Part shown: piece after piece, positions 25,350-34,636 of the stretch
Position numbering within the stretch: the stretch's first letter is position 1
Layout of the letters: every line of letters starts with the position of its first letter
Source of the DNA: Luteimicrobium xylanilyticum
GTDB taxonomy: Bacteria; Actinomycetota; Actinomycetes; Actinomycetales; Cellulomonadaceae
DNA length: 64,000 nucleotides
Reading direction: 5' to 3'
Assembly (NCBI RefSeq): GCF_009429125.1
Contig: NZ_CP045529.1
Span: 2,356,001 to 2,420,000 of the forward strand
Made by a program: the position numbers and the translations under genes
Notes under the pieces: model-generated
What the model saw: only the letters and a program-made list of their open reading frames with translations
Told to the model about the DNA's origin: nothing
Database searches by the model: none

Positions 25350-25822
25350 GACCGACCGAGCCTCGCCAGCGCCTCCAGGTAGCCCTCGAGGTCGCGCCGC
25401 TCCCCCGGCTGGTTGACGACGGTCCAGCGGACGACGCCGTCCGCGTCGAGCAGGAAGCTGCCCCGCACCGCGAGGCCCTTGGCGTCGTCGAACACGCTGT
25501 AGCGAGAGGCGACCTCGCCGTGCGGCCAGAAGTCCGACAGCAGCTCGAACCCGTAGCCCTCCTGCTCGCGGAAGGCACGGAGCGTGAACATCGGGTCGCA
25601 CGAGATGCCGAGGAGCGTGACGCCCGCGCGGTCGAACGCCGCGATGTTGTCACGCAGCTCGCACAGCTCACCCGTGCAGGTGCCGGAGAACGCGAACGGG
25701 AAGAAGACGAGCAGCACGGGCTTGCCGCGCAGGTCTGCGAGGTGGACCGGCGTGCCCTGCGTGTCGGACAGCGTGAAGTCGGGTGCCGGGTCGCCGACCC
25801 GGACGATCTCGTCGTACGTCAT
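25346..25822 (-). CDS. ahpE: Peroxiredoxin, AhpE type
   Basis: Reduces peroxides through a cysteine thiol in the cytoplasm. The 158-residue protein has the thioredoxin-like start DPAPDFTLSD and the active site PFAFSGTCTGELCELRD, with peroxidatic Cys49 and a nearby Cys54 that may resolve. LLSDFWPHGEVASRYSVF and NQPGERRD strongly recall mycobacterial AhpE. ATG 25822 is preferred over 25861; a -10-like CAGGAT ends 6 bases upstream. It lies between the DUF3052 gene (35 bases upstream) and the coupled membrane protein. Confidence 0.9.
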   Translation of the reverse strand: MTYDEIVRVGDPAPDFTLSDTQGTPVHLADLRGKPVLLVFFPFAFSGTCTGELCELRDNIAAFDRAGVTLLGISCDPMFTLRAFREQEGYGFELLSDFWPHGEVASRYSVFDDAKGLAVRGSFLLDADGVVRWTVVNQPGERRDLEGYLEALARLGRS

Positions 25823-25857
25823 GGCACCATCCTGCCGCCCGGAAGGCGGGGATGGGG

Positions 25858-26271
25858 TCAACGTCCGCGGCCGCGGTGCGAGAGCTGGGTGGCGGACCAG
25901 TCCGGCGCGATCGCGAGCGTCGACATCGCGTGCAGCCCGGCCGTGGTCGCGGCCTCCTGGATCTCCGAGTGGCTCGCATGACCTGCGCGCCCGGGCTTGG
26001 GCGTCAGCAGCCAGATCAGCCCACCGTCCTCGAGCACCGTCTGGACGTCGACGAGCAGGTCGGTGAGGTCACCGTCCCCGTCCCGCCACCAGGCCACGAC
26101 GCCGTCGGTGACGTCGTCGTAGTCCTCGTCGACGAGGTCGGCTCCGGTGATCTCCTCGATGGCGAGGCGCAGATCCTCGTCCGAGTCGTCCCCCCAGCCG
26201 AACTCCTGCACGACGTGCCCGGGCTGGAAGCCCAGGCGCTCCGCGGACACCGGGTCCGAAGACGCAACCAC
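25858..26271 (-). CDS. DUF3052 family protein
   Basis: A 137-residue soluble acidic protein of the actinobacterial DUF3052 family: AERLGFQPGHVVQEFGWGDD, LVDEDYDDVTDGVVAWWRD and GGLIWLLTPKPGR. The function is unknown. The gene lies divergent from aceE, as it commonly does in actinobacteria. The GTG start at 26271 has AGGAAGGA upstream; the in-frame extension to 26391 has no family support. Its regulation probably depends on the shared 417-base spacer with aceE. Confidence 0.85.
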   Translation of the reverse strand: MVASSDPVSAERLGFQPGHVVQEFGWGDDSDEDLRLAIEEITGADLVDEDYDDVTDGVVAWWRDGDGDLTDLLVDVQTVLEDGGLIWLLTPKPGRAGHASHSEIQEAATTAGLHAMSTLAIAPDWSATQLSHRGRGR

Positions 26272-26688
26272 TCGCGACGATCCTTCCTGTCGGTGCTCTG
26301 GCCGACGTGACGCTGCACACGTTGTCAGGCTCGTGGCCCGTCCGCCGGTTCGGTCCTGCCGCGGCGTCACGTTGACCACCGCTGCGCACAACGTAGCCCA
26401 GGACGTGCGTCTCCACCACGCATCCGCGCCCCGGACGGCGTCCCTTCACCCGTCCCGACGGCGCCGCGCGCGCCCGCTCCGAGCGCGCCCGGGCGCCCGC
26501 CCGCCTGTCGGACGGTTCGACGCGGCACGTCCCGGAGCGACAGAATGAAGGGAAACTGCACCCGCTGCTCACACGACCGTCACGACCTGGCGGACGTGCG
26601 CGCGGCGTCGTGCCCGTGACAGCCCATCCACACGAGCACCCGGGGTCACCGATCCCCGCTGCGCTCACGAACCGATGTGAGGTTTTCA
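26272..26688. other. Long spacer between the DUF3052 gene and aceE
   Basis: 417 bases with no supportable gene. On the plus strand TTGACC (26372-26377) and TAGCCC (26394-26399) are 16 bases apart, a plausible aceE promoter that would give a leader of about 280 bases. A second -10-like CAGAAT lies near 26542. On the minus strand TACGTT near 26390-26395 could serve the DUF3052 gene. The rest is GC-rich with short palindromes around 26480-26500; no known riboswitch was recognised. Confidence 0.4.
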
Positions 26689-29442
26689 GTGGCTTCCGAC
26701 GAGACACGCCCGCTGATCAACGGCCTGCTCAGCCAGGTGCCCGACATCGACCCCGCCGAGACGGACGAGTGGGTCGAGGCACTGGACGGCCTGATCGACG
26801 ACCGCGGCGGTCCGCGTGCGCGCTACATCATGCTCAACCTCCTCAAGCGGGCCCGGGAGCGCAACGTCGCCATCCCGTCCACGCTGACCACGCCGTACGT
26901 GAACACGATCGGCGTGCACGAGGAGCCGTACTTCCCCGGTGACGAGGCCGTCGAGCGCCGCTACCGCGGCTGGGTCCGCTGGAACGCCGCCGTCATGGTG
27001 ACGCGCGCGCAGCGTGCCGGGCTGGGCGTCGGCGGGCACATCTCGTCGTACGCGTCGGTCGCGACGTTGTACGAGGTGGGCCTCAACCACTTCTTCCGCG
27101 GCAAGGACCACCCGGGCGGCGGCGACCAGGTCTACTTCCAGGGCCACGCCTCCCCCGGTGTCTACGCGCGAGCCTTCCTCGAGGGGCGACTGTCGGCCGA
27201 CCAGCTCGACGGCTTCCGCCAGGAGCACTCCCACCCGGGCGGCGGTCTCCCGTCCTACCCGCACCCGCGCCTCATGCCGGACTTCTGGGAGTTCCCGACA
27301 GTCTCCATGGGCCTCGGCCCGTCGTCGGCGATCTACCAGGCGTGGGTCAACAAGTACCTCGACCTGCGCGGCATCAAGGACACCAAGCAGCAGCACGTGT
27401 GGGCGTTCCTGGGCGACGGCGAGATGGACGAGCCCGAGTCGCGCGGCATGCTCCAGCTCGCGGCGCAGCAGCAGCTCGACAACCTGACGTTCGTCGTGAA
27501 CGCGAACCTGCAGCGTCTCGACGGCCCGGTGCGCGGCAACGGCAAGATCATCCAGGAGCTCGAGGCCTTCTTCCGTGGTGCCGGCTGGAACGTCATCAAG
27601 GTCATCTGGGGTCGCGAGTGGGACGCCCTGCTCAACGCCGACAAGGACCGTGCGCTCGTCCACCTCATGAACGAGACGCCCGACGGCGACTACCAGACGT
27701 ACCGCGCGGAGTCGGGCGCGTTCATCCGCGAGCACTTCTTCGGGCGCGACCCGCGCACCAAGGCGCTCGTGCAGAACATGACGGACGACGAGATCTGGGC
27801 CATGAAGCGCGGCGGCCACGACTACCGCAAGCTCTACGCGGCGTACGCCTCCGCCGTCGAGCACACCGGCCAGCCGACCGTGATCATCGCGCACACGGTG
27901 AAGGGCTACCAGCTCGGCCCGAAGTTCGCGGGCCGCAACGCGACGCACCAGATGAAGAAGGTCGGCCTCGACGACCTCAAGGCGCTCCGCGACTCGCTGC
28001 ACATCCCGATCACGGACGCCGAGCTCGAGGCCAACCCCTACGAGCCGCCGTACTACCACCCCGGGATGGACTCGCCGGAGATCAAGTACATGCTCGACCG
28101 CCGCAGCAAGCTCGGCGGTTTCGTGCCGGAGCGCCGCGGCAAGACGCAGGAGCTCACGCTCCCGGACGAGAAGGTCTACGACGGCCTCAAGCGTGGCTCG
28201 GGCCACCAGGAGGTCGCCTCGACGATGGCGTTCGTCCGCCTGCTGAAGGACCTCATCAAGGACAAGGAGATCGGCAAGCGCATCGTGCCGATCATCCCCG
28301 ACGAGGCCCGCACGTTCGGCCTGGACGCGATCTTCCCGACGGCGAAGATCTTCAACACCCAGGGCCAGCACTACCTCGCGGTCGACCGCGACCTGATGCT
28401 GAGCTACAAGGAGTCCGAGCAGGGCCAGGTGCTCCACACGGGCATCAACGAGGCAGGGTCGGCCTCGACGTTCCAGGCCGCGGGCACGTCGTACGCGACG
28501 CACGGCGAGACGCTCGTGCCGGTCTACATCTTCTACTCGATGTTCGGCTTCCAGCGCACGGGCGACCAGTTCTGGGCGGCAGGCGACCAGCTCGCTCGCG
28601 GCTTCATCGTCGGTGCGACCGCGGGCCGCACCACGCTGACGGGCGAAGGTCTCCAGCACGCGGACGGCCACTCGCCGATCCTCGCCGCGACGAACCGTGC
28701 GATGGTCAGCTACGACCCGGCGTACGGGTACGAGATCGCGCACATCGTGCGCGACGGCATCGAGCGCATGTACGGCGACGGCTCCGACGGCCGCGACCAG
28801 AACGTCATGTACTACCTGACGGTGTACAACGAGCCGATGGTCCAGCCGGCCGAGCCGGAGGACGTCGACGTCGAGGGCATCCTGCGCGGCATCCACCGTG
28901 TCGCCCCCGCGACGGACGTGCCCGACGACGCCCCGCGGGCCCAGCTGCTCGCGTCGGGCGTGGGTGTGCCGTGGGCGCTCGAGGCGCAGGAGCTGCTGCG
29001 CGAGGACTGGGGTGTCCACGCGGACGTCTGGTCGGTGACGAGCTGGACGGAGCTGCGCCGTGACGCGCTCGACGCGGACGCGCAGGCGTACCTCGACCCG
29101 GCGCGTGAGCGCCGCGTGCCGTACGTGACGCAGAAGCTGGAGGGGGCTCCCGGACCGTTCGTCGCGACGAGCGACTACGACCACATGGTCCCCGACCAGA
29201 TCCGCGCGTGGGTCCCCGGCGACTACGCGGTGCTCGGTGCCGACGGCTTCGGCTTCTCGGACACCCGCGCCGCCGCACGCCGGTACTTCAAGATCGACGG
29301 CCCGTCCGTCGTCGTCCGGGCCCTGTCCGAGCTCGCCCGCCGTGGCGAGGTCGACGCCGGCCTGGTAGCGAAGGCGATCGAGAAGTACCAGCTCCACGAC
29401 GTCACCGCCGGCACGTCCGGCAACGCGGGCGGGGAGAGCTGA
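26689..29442 (+). CDS. aceE: Pyruvate dehydrogenase E1 component, homodimeric (AceE)
   Basis: Decarboxylates pyruvate with thiamine diphosphate and passes the acetyl group to the lipoyl domain of E2. The 917-residue single-chain E1 has the ThDP motif [14 protein letters not shown] near residue 240, [30 protein letters not shown], and the pyrimidine-domain stretch [23 protein letters not shown] 26689 is chosen over GTG 26677 because GAGG lies 6 bases before it. E2 and E3 genes are not in the window. Its lipoate comes from the LipB/LipA pathway. Confidence 0.96.
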   Translation: MASDETRPLINGLLSQVPDIDPAETDEWVEALDGLIDDRGGPRARYIMLNLLKRARERNVAIPSTLTTPYVNTIGVHEEPYFPGDEAVERRYRGWVRWNAAVMVTRAQRAGLGVGGHISSYASVATLYEVGLNHFFRGKDHPGGGDQVYFQGHASPGVYARAFLEGRLSADQLDGFRQEHSHPGGGLPSYPHPRLMPDFWEFPTVSMGLGPSSAIYQAWVNKYLDLRGIKDTKQQHVWAFLGDGEMDEPESRGMLQLAAQQQLDNLTFVVNANLQRLDGPVRGNGKIIQELEAFFRGAGWNVIKVIWGREWDALLNADKDRALVHLMNETPDGDYQTYRAESGAFIREHFFGRDPRTKALVQNMTDDEIWAMKRGGHDYRKLYAAYASAVEHTGQPTVIIAHTVKGYQLGPKFAGRNATHQMKKVGLDDLKALRDSLHIPITDAELEANPYEPPYYHPGMDSPEIKYMLDRRSKLGGFVPERRGKTQELTLPDEKVYDGLKRGSGHQEVASTMAFVRLLKDLIKDKEIGKRIVPIIPDEARTFGLDAIFPTAKIFNTQGQHYLAVDRDLMLSYKESEQGQVLHTGINEAGSASTFQAAGTSYATHGETLVPVYIFYSMFGFQRTGDQFWAAGDQLARGFIVGATAGRTTLTGEGLQHADGHSPILAATNRAMVSYDPAYGYEIAHIVRDGIERMYGDGSDGRDQNVMYYLTVYNEPMVQPAEPEDVDVEGILRGIHRVAPATDVPDDAPRAQLLASGVGVPWALEAQELLREDWGVHADVWSVTSWTELRRDALDADAQAYLDPARERRVPYVTQKLEGAPGPFVATSDYDHMVPDQIRAWVPGDYAVLGADGFGFSDTRAAARRYFKIDGPSVVVRALSELARRGEVDAGLVAKAIEKYQLHDVTAGTSGNAGGES

Positions 29443-29484
29443 CCGCTCCCCCTCACGCTCTCGCCGTCATCCGCGCCCTGTCGC

Positions 29485-29566
29485 GCCGAACACGGGCTCG
29501 CCGTCCGTCCGCTGACGCGGACGGGTGGCGAGCCCGTTCTCATGGGGCGACGATCCCGTGCTCGGC
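29485..29566 (+). repeat. 82-bp structured repeat, copy 1 (downstream of aceE)
   Basis: Matches the reverse complement of 30313-30394 at 71 of 82 positions. Positions 8-28 and 33-53 of the element form a 21-bp stem with a 4-base loop; the ends (GCCGAACACGGG and CCCGTGCTCGGC) are imperfect inverted repeats. It starts 42 bases after the aceE stop, in the same direction as aceE. Terminator-like in shape, but more conserved than a terminator needs. Confidence 0.85.
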
Positions 29567-29624
29567 GGAGCGGTCCACGAGTCCCCGTTCTACGCTGTGG
29601 CCTCCACCCGTCGAAAGGGGCGTC

Positions 29625-30047
29625 GTGCCTCGACCGTCGATCAGTGAGCTCGCCGACAGTCTCGTCGCGTCGTGCGGCGAGGTCGTCGGTGAGATCCAAG
29701 CGCATGCCGGAGCCCGGTGGGCGCTGGTGCGGGTCGCCTCGCAACCCGACCCGGTGAAGGTCAGCGTCGACATCCGAGGCCTCGAGCAACGCCTCGACCG
29801 AGCCGTCGCCGGCGGCGCACGCGACGGCTTCCCCGACGTCGACGCCAGGACCGCCGCGCGGCGGCTCGCCTCAGTCAACCTCGACGAGGAGATCGACTCC
29901 GCGCACGCCGTCGTCTACGAGGCCGGGCTCGACCGGCAGGGCCGCACCTGGCGGCGCACCGGCGAGCCGGTCGACCCGCCCGCCGACCTCCCGCCCGGCG
30001 ACTACCGCTGGTCGGCGAGAACCCGGACCACCCCGCCGTCGCCCTGA
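29625..30047 (+). CDS. Hypothetical protein, about 140 residues
   Basis: Not recognised. The protein starts MPRPSISELADSLVASCGEVVGEIQAHAG-like, has a strand-rich middle (RWALVRVASQPDPVKVSVDI), a motif DGFPDVDARTAARRLASVNL, and ends in a Pro/Arg-rich tail. No signal peptide or membrane helix is seen. GTG 29625 has GAAAGGGG 4 bases upstream, and TACGCT near 29591 could be its -10. It lies between the two 82-bp repeats with the convergent DUF1737 gene. Confidence 0.5.
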   Translation: MPRPSISELADSLVASCGEVVGEIQAHAGARWALVRVASQPDPVKVSVDIRGLEQRLDRAVAGGARDGFPDVDARTAARRLASVNLDEEIDSAHAVVYEAGLDRQGRTWRRTGEPVDPPADLPPGDYRWSARTRTTPPSP

Positions 30048-30066
30048 CGCACGCGTCCCCGCGTCG

Positions 30067-30261
30067 TCACGGCCGGAGGGGCGGCTCGCCGTCCGGCCAG
30101 ACGACGGCCTGCGCGACGTACCCGAGGCCGTCCTTGGTCGTGAGTGCCGGACCGGCGTGCAGCTCGTACCCGAGCTCGAGAGCCTCGCTCACACGCTCGC
30201 AGAAGGCGGCGTCGTCGGGCCCGGTCAGGACGCGGTAGCGCGGATAGCGGGTGGAGTCCAC
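30067..30261 (-). CDS. DUF1737 family small protein
   Basis: A 64-residue protein with YRVLTGPDDAAFCERV, EALELGYELHAGPAL and VAQAVVWP, the pattern of DUF1737. These small single-domain proteins have no known function. It starts with ATG 30261 and converges on the 140-residue hypothetical gene with a 19-base gap. The pair is boxed in by inverted copies of the 82-bp repeat. Confidence 0.8.
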   Translation of the reverse strand: MDSTRYPRYRVLTGPDDAAFCERVSEALELGYELHAGPALTTKDGLGYVAQAVVWPDGEPPLRP

Positions 30262-30312
30262 CGCTGCAGGATATCGACCGCCCGTTCACGGAGGAACGGA
30301 CGCCGTGTCCCG

Positions 30313-30394
30313 GCCGAGCACGGGATCTTCGCCCCGCGACGACGGGGTCGCCGTCCGTCCGCGCGAGCGGACGGACGGCGACCCCGTGTTCGGC
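30313..30394 (-). repeat. 82-bp structured repeat, copy 2 (downstream of the sugar operon)
   Basis: Inverted copy of 29485-29566. All four differences inside the 21-bp stem keep pairing: one C-G pair becomes G-C, and two G-U pairs become A-U and G-C. The other seven differences lie in the loop or outside the stem. It starts 30 bases after the stop of the isomerase gene and has the same orientation relative to that gene as copy 1 has to aceE. Confidence 0.85.
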
Positions 30395-30424
30395 ACCAGG
30401 GGTGGTGGCCGGTGGTGACGGCGG

Positions 30425-31456
30425 TCAGGCCTGGTTGGAGAACGCCGCGTCGAACGACGCGGTCGGCTGCGGCCAGAGCAGCGACCGTACGAACCTGACG
30501 GCCTGGGCCGCGCCGTGCAGGCGGTCCATGCCGGCGTCCTCCCACTCGACCGAGATCGGCCCGGCGTACCCGATGGACTCGAGCGCGCGGAAGGCGTCCT
30601 CCCACGGCACGTCGCCGTGGCCGGTCGACACGAAGTCCCAGCCGCGCCGCGGGTCGCCCCACGGCAGGTGCGAGCCGAGGACGCCGGCCCGCCCGTTCGC
30701 GGGGCGCATCCGGGTGTCCTTGCAGTCCACGTGGTAGATCCGGTCCGCGAACTCGACGATGAACCCGACGGGGTCGATCTGCTGCCACATCATGTGCGAC
30801 GGGTCCCAGTTGAACCCGAACGCCTCCCGGTGGTCGATCGCCTCGAGGGTCCGCACGCTCGACCAGTAGTCGTAGGCGATCTCGGACGGGTGCACCTCGT
30901 GCGCGAACCGCACGCCCTCGCCGTCGAACACGTCGAGGATCGGGTTCCACCGGGTGGCGAAGTCCTCGTACCCGGCGTCGATCACCGCCGCGGGCACGGG
31001 CGGGAACTGCGCGACGTACGGCCAGATCTTCGACCCGGTGAACCCGACGACGACGTCCACCCCGAGCTTGCGGGCGACGCGCGCGGACCGCTTCATGTCC
31101 TCGGCCGCACGCTGCCGCACGCCCTCGGGGTCCCCGTCGCCCCACGTGGACGGCCGGACGATCGCCTGGTGACGGAAGTCGATCGGGTCGTCGCACACCG
31201 CCTGGCCGGTCAGGTGGTTGGAGATCGCGAAGACCTGCAGCCCGTGCCGGTCGAGGATCTCGCGCCGCGAGGCCACGTACGCGTCGTCGGTGTCGGCGCG
31301 CTCGAGGTCGAGGTGGTCACCCGACGCCGCGATCTCCAGGCCGTCGTAGCCCCACTCCGAGGCGAGCCGCGCGACCTCCTCGAACGGCAGGTCGGCCCAC
31401 TGGCCGGTGAACAGGGTGACCGGGTGGGTGGCGGGACGGGACTCAGGGTGGCTCAT
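30425..31456 (-). CDS. Sugar phosphate isomerase/epimerase family protein (TIM barrel)
   Basis: A 343-residue xylose-isomerase-like TIM-barrel protein. Strand and metal-site motifs are readable: [30 protein letters not shown] (Glu and His), [11 protein letters not shown] (Asp and His), YHVDCKD and [11 protein letters not shown] (Glu). This four-ligand metal site fits an isomerase or epimerase of a keto-sugar or inositol-like compound. It is last in a four-gene operon; its ATG overlaps the upstream stop by ATGA. The substrate is unknown. Confidence 0.85.
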   Translation of the reverse strand: MSHPESRPATHPVTLFTGQWADLPFEEVARLASEWGYDGLEIAASGDHLDLERADTDDAYVASRREILDRHGLQVFAISNHLTGQAVCDDPIDFRHQAIVRPSTWGDGDPEGVRQRAAEDMKRSARVARKLGVDVVVGFTGSKIWPYVAQFPPVPAAVIDAGYEDFATRWNPILDVFDGEGVRFAHEVHPSEIAYDYWSSVRTLEAIDHREAFGFNWDPSHMMWQQIDPVGFIVEFADRIYHVDCKDTRMRPANGRAGVLGSHLPWGDPRRGWDFVSTGHGDVPWEDAFRALESIGYAGPISVEWEDAGMDRLHGAAQAVRFVRSLLWPQPTASFDAAFSNQA

Positions 31457-32598
31457 CGTTCTCCTCCGGGTACGTCGATCCAGGCACCGGCGTCGGCGGC
31501 ATCCATGACCGCCTCGGTGACGCGCGCGGCGCGCAGGCCGTCGGCAAAGCGTGGCAGCCCCTCGGGGGCGGCGCCCCGGACGGCCGCGTAGGTGTCGGCG
31601 ACGAAGCCGTCGAACGCGTCCTGGTAGCCCTGCGCGTGGCCTGCGGGGACCGTGACGAGCCGCGCGGCGTCGGGCGCGAGCTGGTCGGCGTCCCGCGGGA
31701 CGATCGTCGTCCCGGCCCTCCGCCCGACCCACAGCGTCTCGGGCTGCTCCTGGTCGAACGCGAGCGACTCGCCCGTGCCCGCGATCTCGAGGTGGAGACG
31801 GTTCTTTCGACCCGGTGCGACCTGGGACACGAGCAGCGCCCCGACCGCGCCGCCGTCCGTCTCGAGCGTGACGGCCACGGCGTCCTCGGTCTCGACGGCC
31901 CTGTGCCGGGCACGTTCGGGCAGGAACGTCCGCTTGGTCGCGGCGACGCGCCGCACGCGGTCTCCCGTGACGAACTCGAGCAGGTCCACGAGGTGCGAGC
32001 CGATGTCGGCGAACGCCCGCGAGCGCCCGCCCGTGTCCGGGTCGACCCGCCAGTCGTCGTCGGCGGACGTGAGCAGCCAGTCCTGCAGGTACGAGCCGTG
32101 CCACGTGAGCACGGTCCCGGCCTCGCCGGACCGGACGCGGGCGCGGGCCTCGCGCACCATCGGGTGGTAGCGGTACACGAACGGGACGGTCGCCGTCCGC
32201 CCGGCCGCCGCTCCGCCCGGGGCGACGAACGCGGCCAGCCGGGCTGCGTCGTCGGGCGTGGTGGCGAGGGGCTTCTCGCACACGACGTGCTTGCCGGCCG
32301 CGAGCGCAGCCTCGGCCTGGGCGGGGTGGAGCGCGTTGGGTGTGGTGACGTGCACGACGTCGACGGCGTCGTCCGCGAGGAGCTCGTCGAGCGAGGCGTA
32401 GGCGCGGTCGAAGCCGAGGCGGGACGCGGCGTCGGTGGCCCGCTCGGGGCTCGACGACGCGAGGCCCACGAGCCGTGCCCGGGCGGCGCGCGCAGCCCGG
32501 GAGTGCACGGTCGCCATGAACCCGCCGCCGACGACGGCGACACCGACGCGCTCGTCCGCACCCGGCACCGGGGGCTGAGCCGGTTCGAGCGGGCTCAT
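31453..32598 (-). CDS. Gfo/Idh/MocA family oxidoreductase, copy 1
   Basis: A 381-residue NAD(P)-dependent dehydrogenase. The Rossmann start is [17 protein letters not shown], the family Glu-Lys-Pro is in [10 protein letters not shown] near residue 100, and the C-terminal sheet domain holds [12 protein letters not shown] with the catalytic-type His. Members oxidise sugars or inositols at a hydroxyl. It overlaps both neighbours by ATGA. It shares only general family similarity with copy 2, so the two probably act on different intermediates. Confidence 0.88.
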   Translation of the reverse strand: MSPLEPAQPPVPGADERVGVAVVGGGFMATVHSRAARAARARLVGLASSSPERATDAASRLGFDRAYASLDELLADDAVDVVHVTTPNALHPAQAEAALAAGKHVVCEKPLATTPDDAARLAAFVAPGGAAAGRTATVPFVYRYHPMVREARARVRSGEAGTVLTWHGSYLQDWLLTSADDDWRVDPDTGGRSRAFADIGSHLVDLLEFVTGDRVRRVAATKRTFLPERARHRAVETEDAVAVTLETDGGAVGALLVSQVAPGRKNRLHLEIAGTGESLAFDQEQPETLWVGRRAGTTIVPRDADQLAPDAARLVTVPAGHAQGYQDAFDGFVADTYAAVRGAAPEGLPRFADGLRAARVTEAVMDAADAGAWIDVPGGER

Positions 32599-33719
32599 GC
32601 CTCGAGCGTCCGGGCCGTCGGGTCCCAGTCCGCGGGCAGGGCGGGCGCGAGCTCGACGGTGCTCGCGACCTCGACGACCGTCCCGGACGTCGCGGCCTCG
32701 ATGGTCGAGACCATGATGTCGAGCACGTGGAACGCCTGCTCGCCGCTCGCCCGCTCGGGCACGCCCGCGCGCACGGCTCGGGCGAGCTCGAGCACGCCGA
32801 TCCCGCGGGTGCGGGTCACGCCGGTGGCGGCGATCGTCCGTGTGCCGCCGTCGTGCACGACGAGCTCGCCGTCGAACGTGTTGGGGTCGGGCACGACGAG
32901 CGTCCCGGTCGATCCCGCGACCTCGAAGCTGGTGCGCCCGAGCTTCGAGTCGAAGCTGAAGATCGACTGCGCGCTCCGGCCGCTCTCGAACTGGAACAGG
33001 GCTCCGACGTGCGTCGGGACGGTGACGTCGAACTGCTCGCCGGCGCGCGGGCCCGAACCGATGGTCCGCCGCTCCGACGCCTTCGACACCTGTGCGCTCA
33101 CGGACGCGACCGGGCCGAACAGCTGGACGAGCGCCGTGAGGTAGTACGGGCCGATGTCGAACAGCGGGCCCGCGCCCTCCTGGAACAGGAAGTCCGGGTT
33201 CGGGTGCCACGACTCCGGACCGGGGCTCTGCATGAGCGTGAGCGCGGTGAGGGCCTCACCGATCTCTCCCGACTCGACCAGCCGCCGGGCCGACTGGATC
33301 CCGGCGCCCAGGAAGGTGTCGGGTGCGGTCGCGACCCGCAGGCCGGCGTCGTGCGCGGCCTCGAGGAGCTGGCGTCCGCTCGCCCGGTCGAGCGCGAAGG
33401 GCTTCTCGCTCCACACGTGCTTCCCGGCCGCGAGGGCCTGGAGCGCGACGTCGACGTGCACCGCGGGGATGGTGAGGTTGACGACGATCTCGACGGCGTC
33501 GTCGGCGAGGAGCTCGTCGACCGTGCCCGAGGCCGGGACGCCGTACTTCTCGGCCTGGGCGCGGGCGCGCTCGGTGTCGAGGTCGGCGACGAACCGCACG
33601 TCGAGGTCGGGGAACGCGGTGAGGTTGCCGAGGTACTCGGTGCTGATGACGCCGGCGCCGATGACGCCGACGCCGACACGTCCCGAGCGACCGGTGCGGC
33701 TCGTACCGTTCTCGCTCAT
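32595..33719 (-). CDS. Gfo/Idh/MocA family oxidoreductase, copy 2
   Basis: A 374-residue dehydrogenase with the Rossmann motif [25 protein letters not shown] near residue 110 and the C-terminal [14 protein letters not shown], where Tyr follows the usual Asp-Ile-Gly. A Ser/Arg-rich N-terminus of about 14 residues precedes the domain. ATG 33719 overlaps the stop of the second isomerase gene by ATGA. The role in a sugar-oxidation pathway is inferred from the operon. Confidence 0.88.
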   Translation of the reverse strand: MSENGTSRTGRSGRVGVGVIGAGVISTEYLGNLTAFPDLDVRFVADLDTERARAQAEKYGVPASGTVDELLADDAVEIVVNLTIPAVHVDVALQALAAGKHVWSEKPFALDRASGRQLLEAAHDAGLRVATAPDTFLGAGIQSARRLVESGEIGEALTALTLMQSPGPESWHPNPDFLFQEGAGPLFDIGPYYLTALVQLFGPVASVSAQVSKASERRTIGSGPRAGEQFDVTVPTHVGALFQFESGRSAQSIFSFDSKLGRTSFEVAGSTGTLVVPDPNTFDGELVVHDGGTRTIAATGVTRTRGIGVLELARAVRAGVPERASGEQAFHVLDIMVSTIEAATSGTVVEVASTVELAPALPADWDPTARTLEA

Positions 33720-34492
33720 GCCAGGTCCTCCGCGACGAGGTAGGCGATCGAGTCGGCGACGGCCTGGAACCGGTCGCCGCGGGAGTCGTCGAGCTCGACG
33801 ACCCGGAGCGCGTCGGGCCGGGCCGCGATGATGTCGCGCACGGGCAGGCTGCCCTGCCCGACGGCGACCTGGTCGAGCACGTCGGGAGTTCCGGGCCCGT
33901 CCTTGACGTGCAGGGCGACGACGCGGTCGCCGAGGCGCTCGAGGAGAGCGACGGGATCGGCGCCGCCGACCGCCACCCAGTAGGTGTCCACCTCGAGCGC
34001 GACCTGCTCGGGCAGGTGGGACGCGAGAAGCTCGAGCGCCGTCTGCCCGTCGAGCACGCTCGCGATCTCGTGCGCGTGGTTGTGGTAGCCGACGCGCAGG
34101 CCGTACTCGGCGGCGACGTCGGCGGCGGCGACGAGCTCGTCGGCGATGCGCCGGACCTCGTCCGCGTCCTGCCAGCGCTCCGGCGGGGTGAACGGGTCGA
34201 TGATCGTGCGGACGCCGAGCTCGCGGGCGCGGTCGAACGCGGGGCGGGGGTCGGCGCCGAGGAACCCCTGGTGCGCGGTCGGCGCGGCGAGCCCCGCACC
34301 GGCGAGGCCGTCCGCGAGGCCGTCGAAGCTCAGGATGCCGAAGGGCTCGACCTGCTCGAGCCCGAGCTCGGCGAGCCGCGCGAGCGTGCCGGGAAGGTCG
34401 GCGGCGAGCGCCTCGCGCACGGTGTAGAGCTGGACCGAGAGCAGAGGGTGCCCCTGCTCGGCCGGTGCTGTCTGGGGTGCCTGCTGGTTCAC
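33716..34492 (-). CDS. Sugar phosphate isomerase/epimerase family protein, second copy
   Basis: First gene of the operon: a TIM-barrel protein of about 258 residues from GTG 34492. It has LLSVQLYTVREAL, GYHNHAHE (His-Asn-His), LEVDTYWVAVGG, VALHVKDGP and a final Asp-rich turn. The start is unsure: GTG 34492 has GAGGA 11 bases upstream and lies near the conserved start; ATG 34555 and TTG 34582 add a poorly conserved head. It is divergent from the ROK regulator. Confidence 0.82.
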   Translation of the reverse strand: MNQQAPQTAPAEQGHPLLSVQLYTVREALAADLPGTLARLAELGLEQVEPFGILSFDGLADGLAGAGLAAPTAHQGFLGADPRPAFDRARELGVRTIIDPFTPPERWQDADEVRRIADELVAAADVAAEYGLRVGYHNHAHEIASVLDGQTALELLASHLPEQVALEVDTYWVAVGGADPVALLERLGDRVVALHVKDGPGTPDVLDQVAVGQGSLPVRDIIAARPDALRVVELDDSRGDRFQAVADSIAYLVAEDLA

Positions 34493-34623
34493 GGAGGCTT
34501 CGTCCTCTTCGTCGAGTGGGTGCTGCTGCGGGCCGACCGATGGTCGTGCGGACATTCCAGCACCGCTTCTGTCGATCGTCAATCAAAAGTCGCTACGTGT
34601 GCGTCAGAACTCGTCGATCGTGG

Positions 34624-34629
34624 TTGAAT
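34624..34629 (+). promoter_or_regulatory. -10 box of the ROK regulator gene, leaderless-type
   Basis: TTGAAT ends 7 bases before GTG 34637. It overlaps the alternative ATG 34628, so it favours the GTG start. The 144-base spacer to the sugar operon must hold both promoters; no clear operator palindrome was found. Confidence 0.4.
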
Positions 34630-34636
34630 GTGCCGC

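Noticed and set aside
29485-30394. CRISPR array or IS element around the 82-bp repeats
   Set aside because: There are only two copies in inverted orientation, no regular spacers, no transposase and no visible target duplication.
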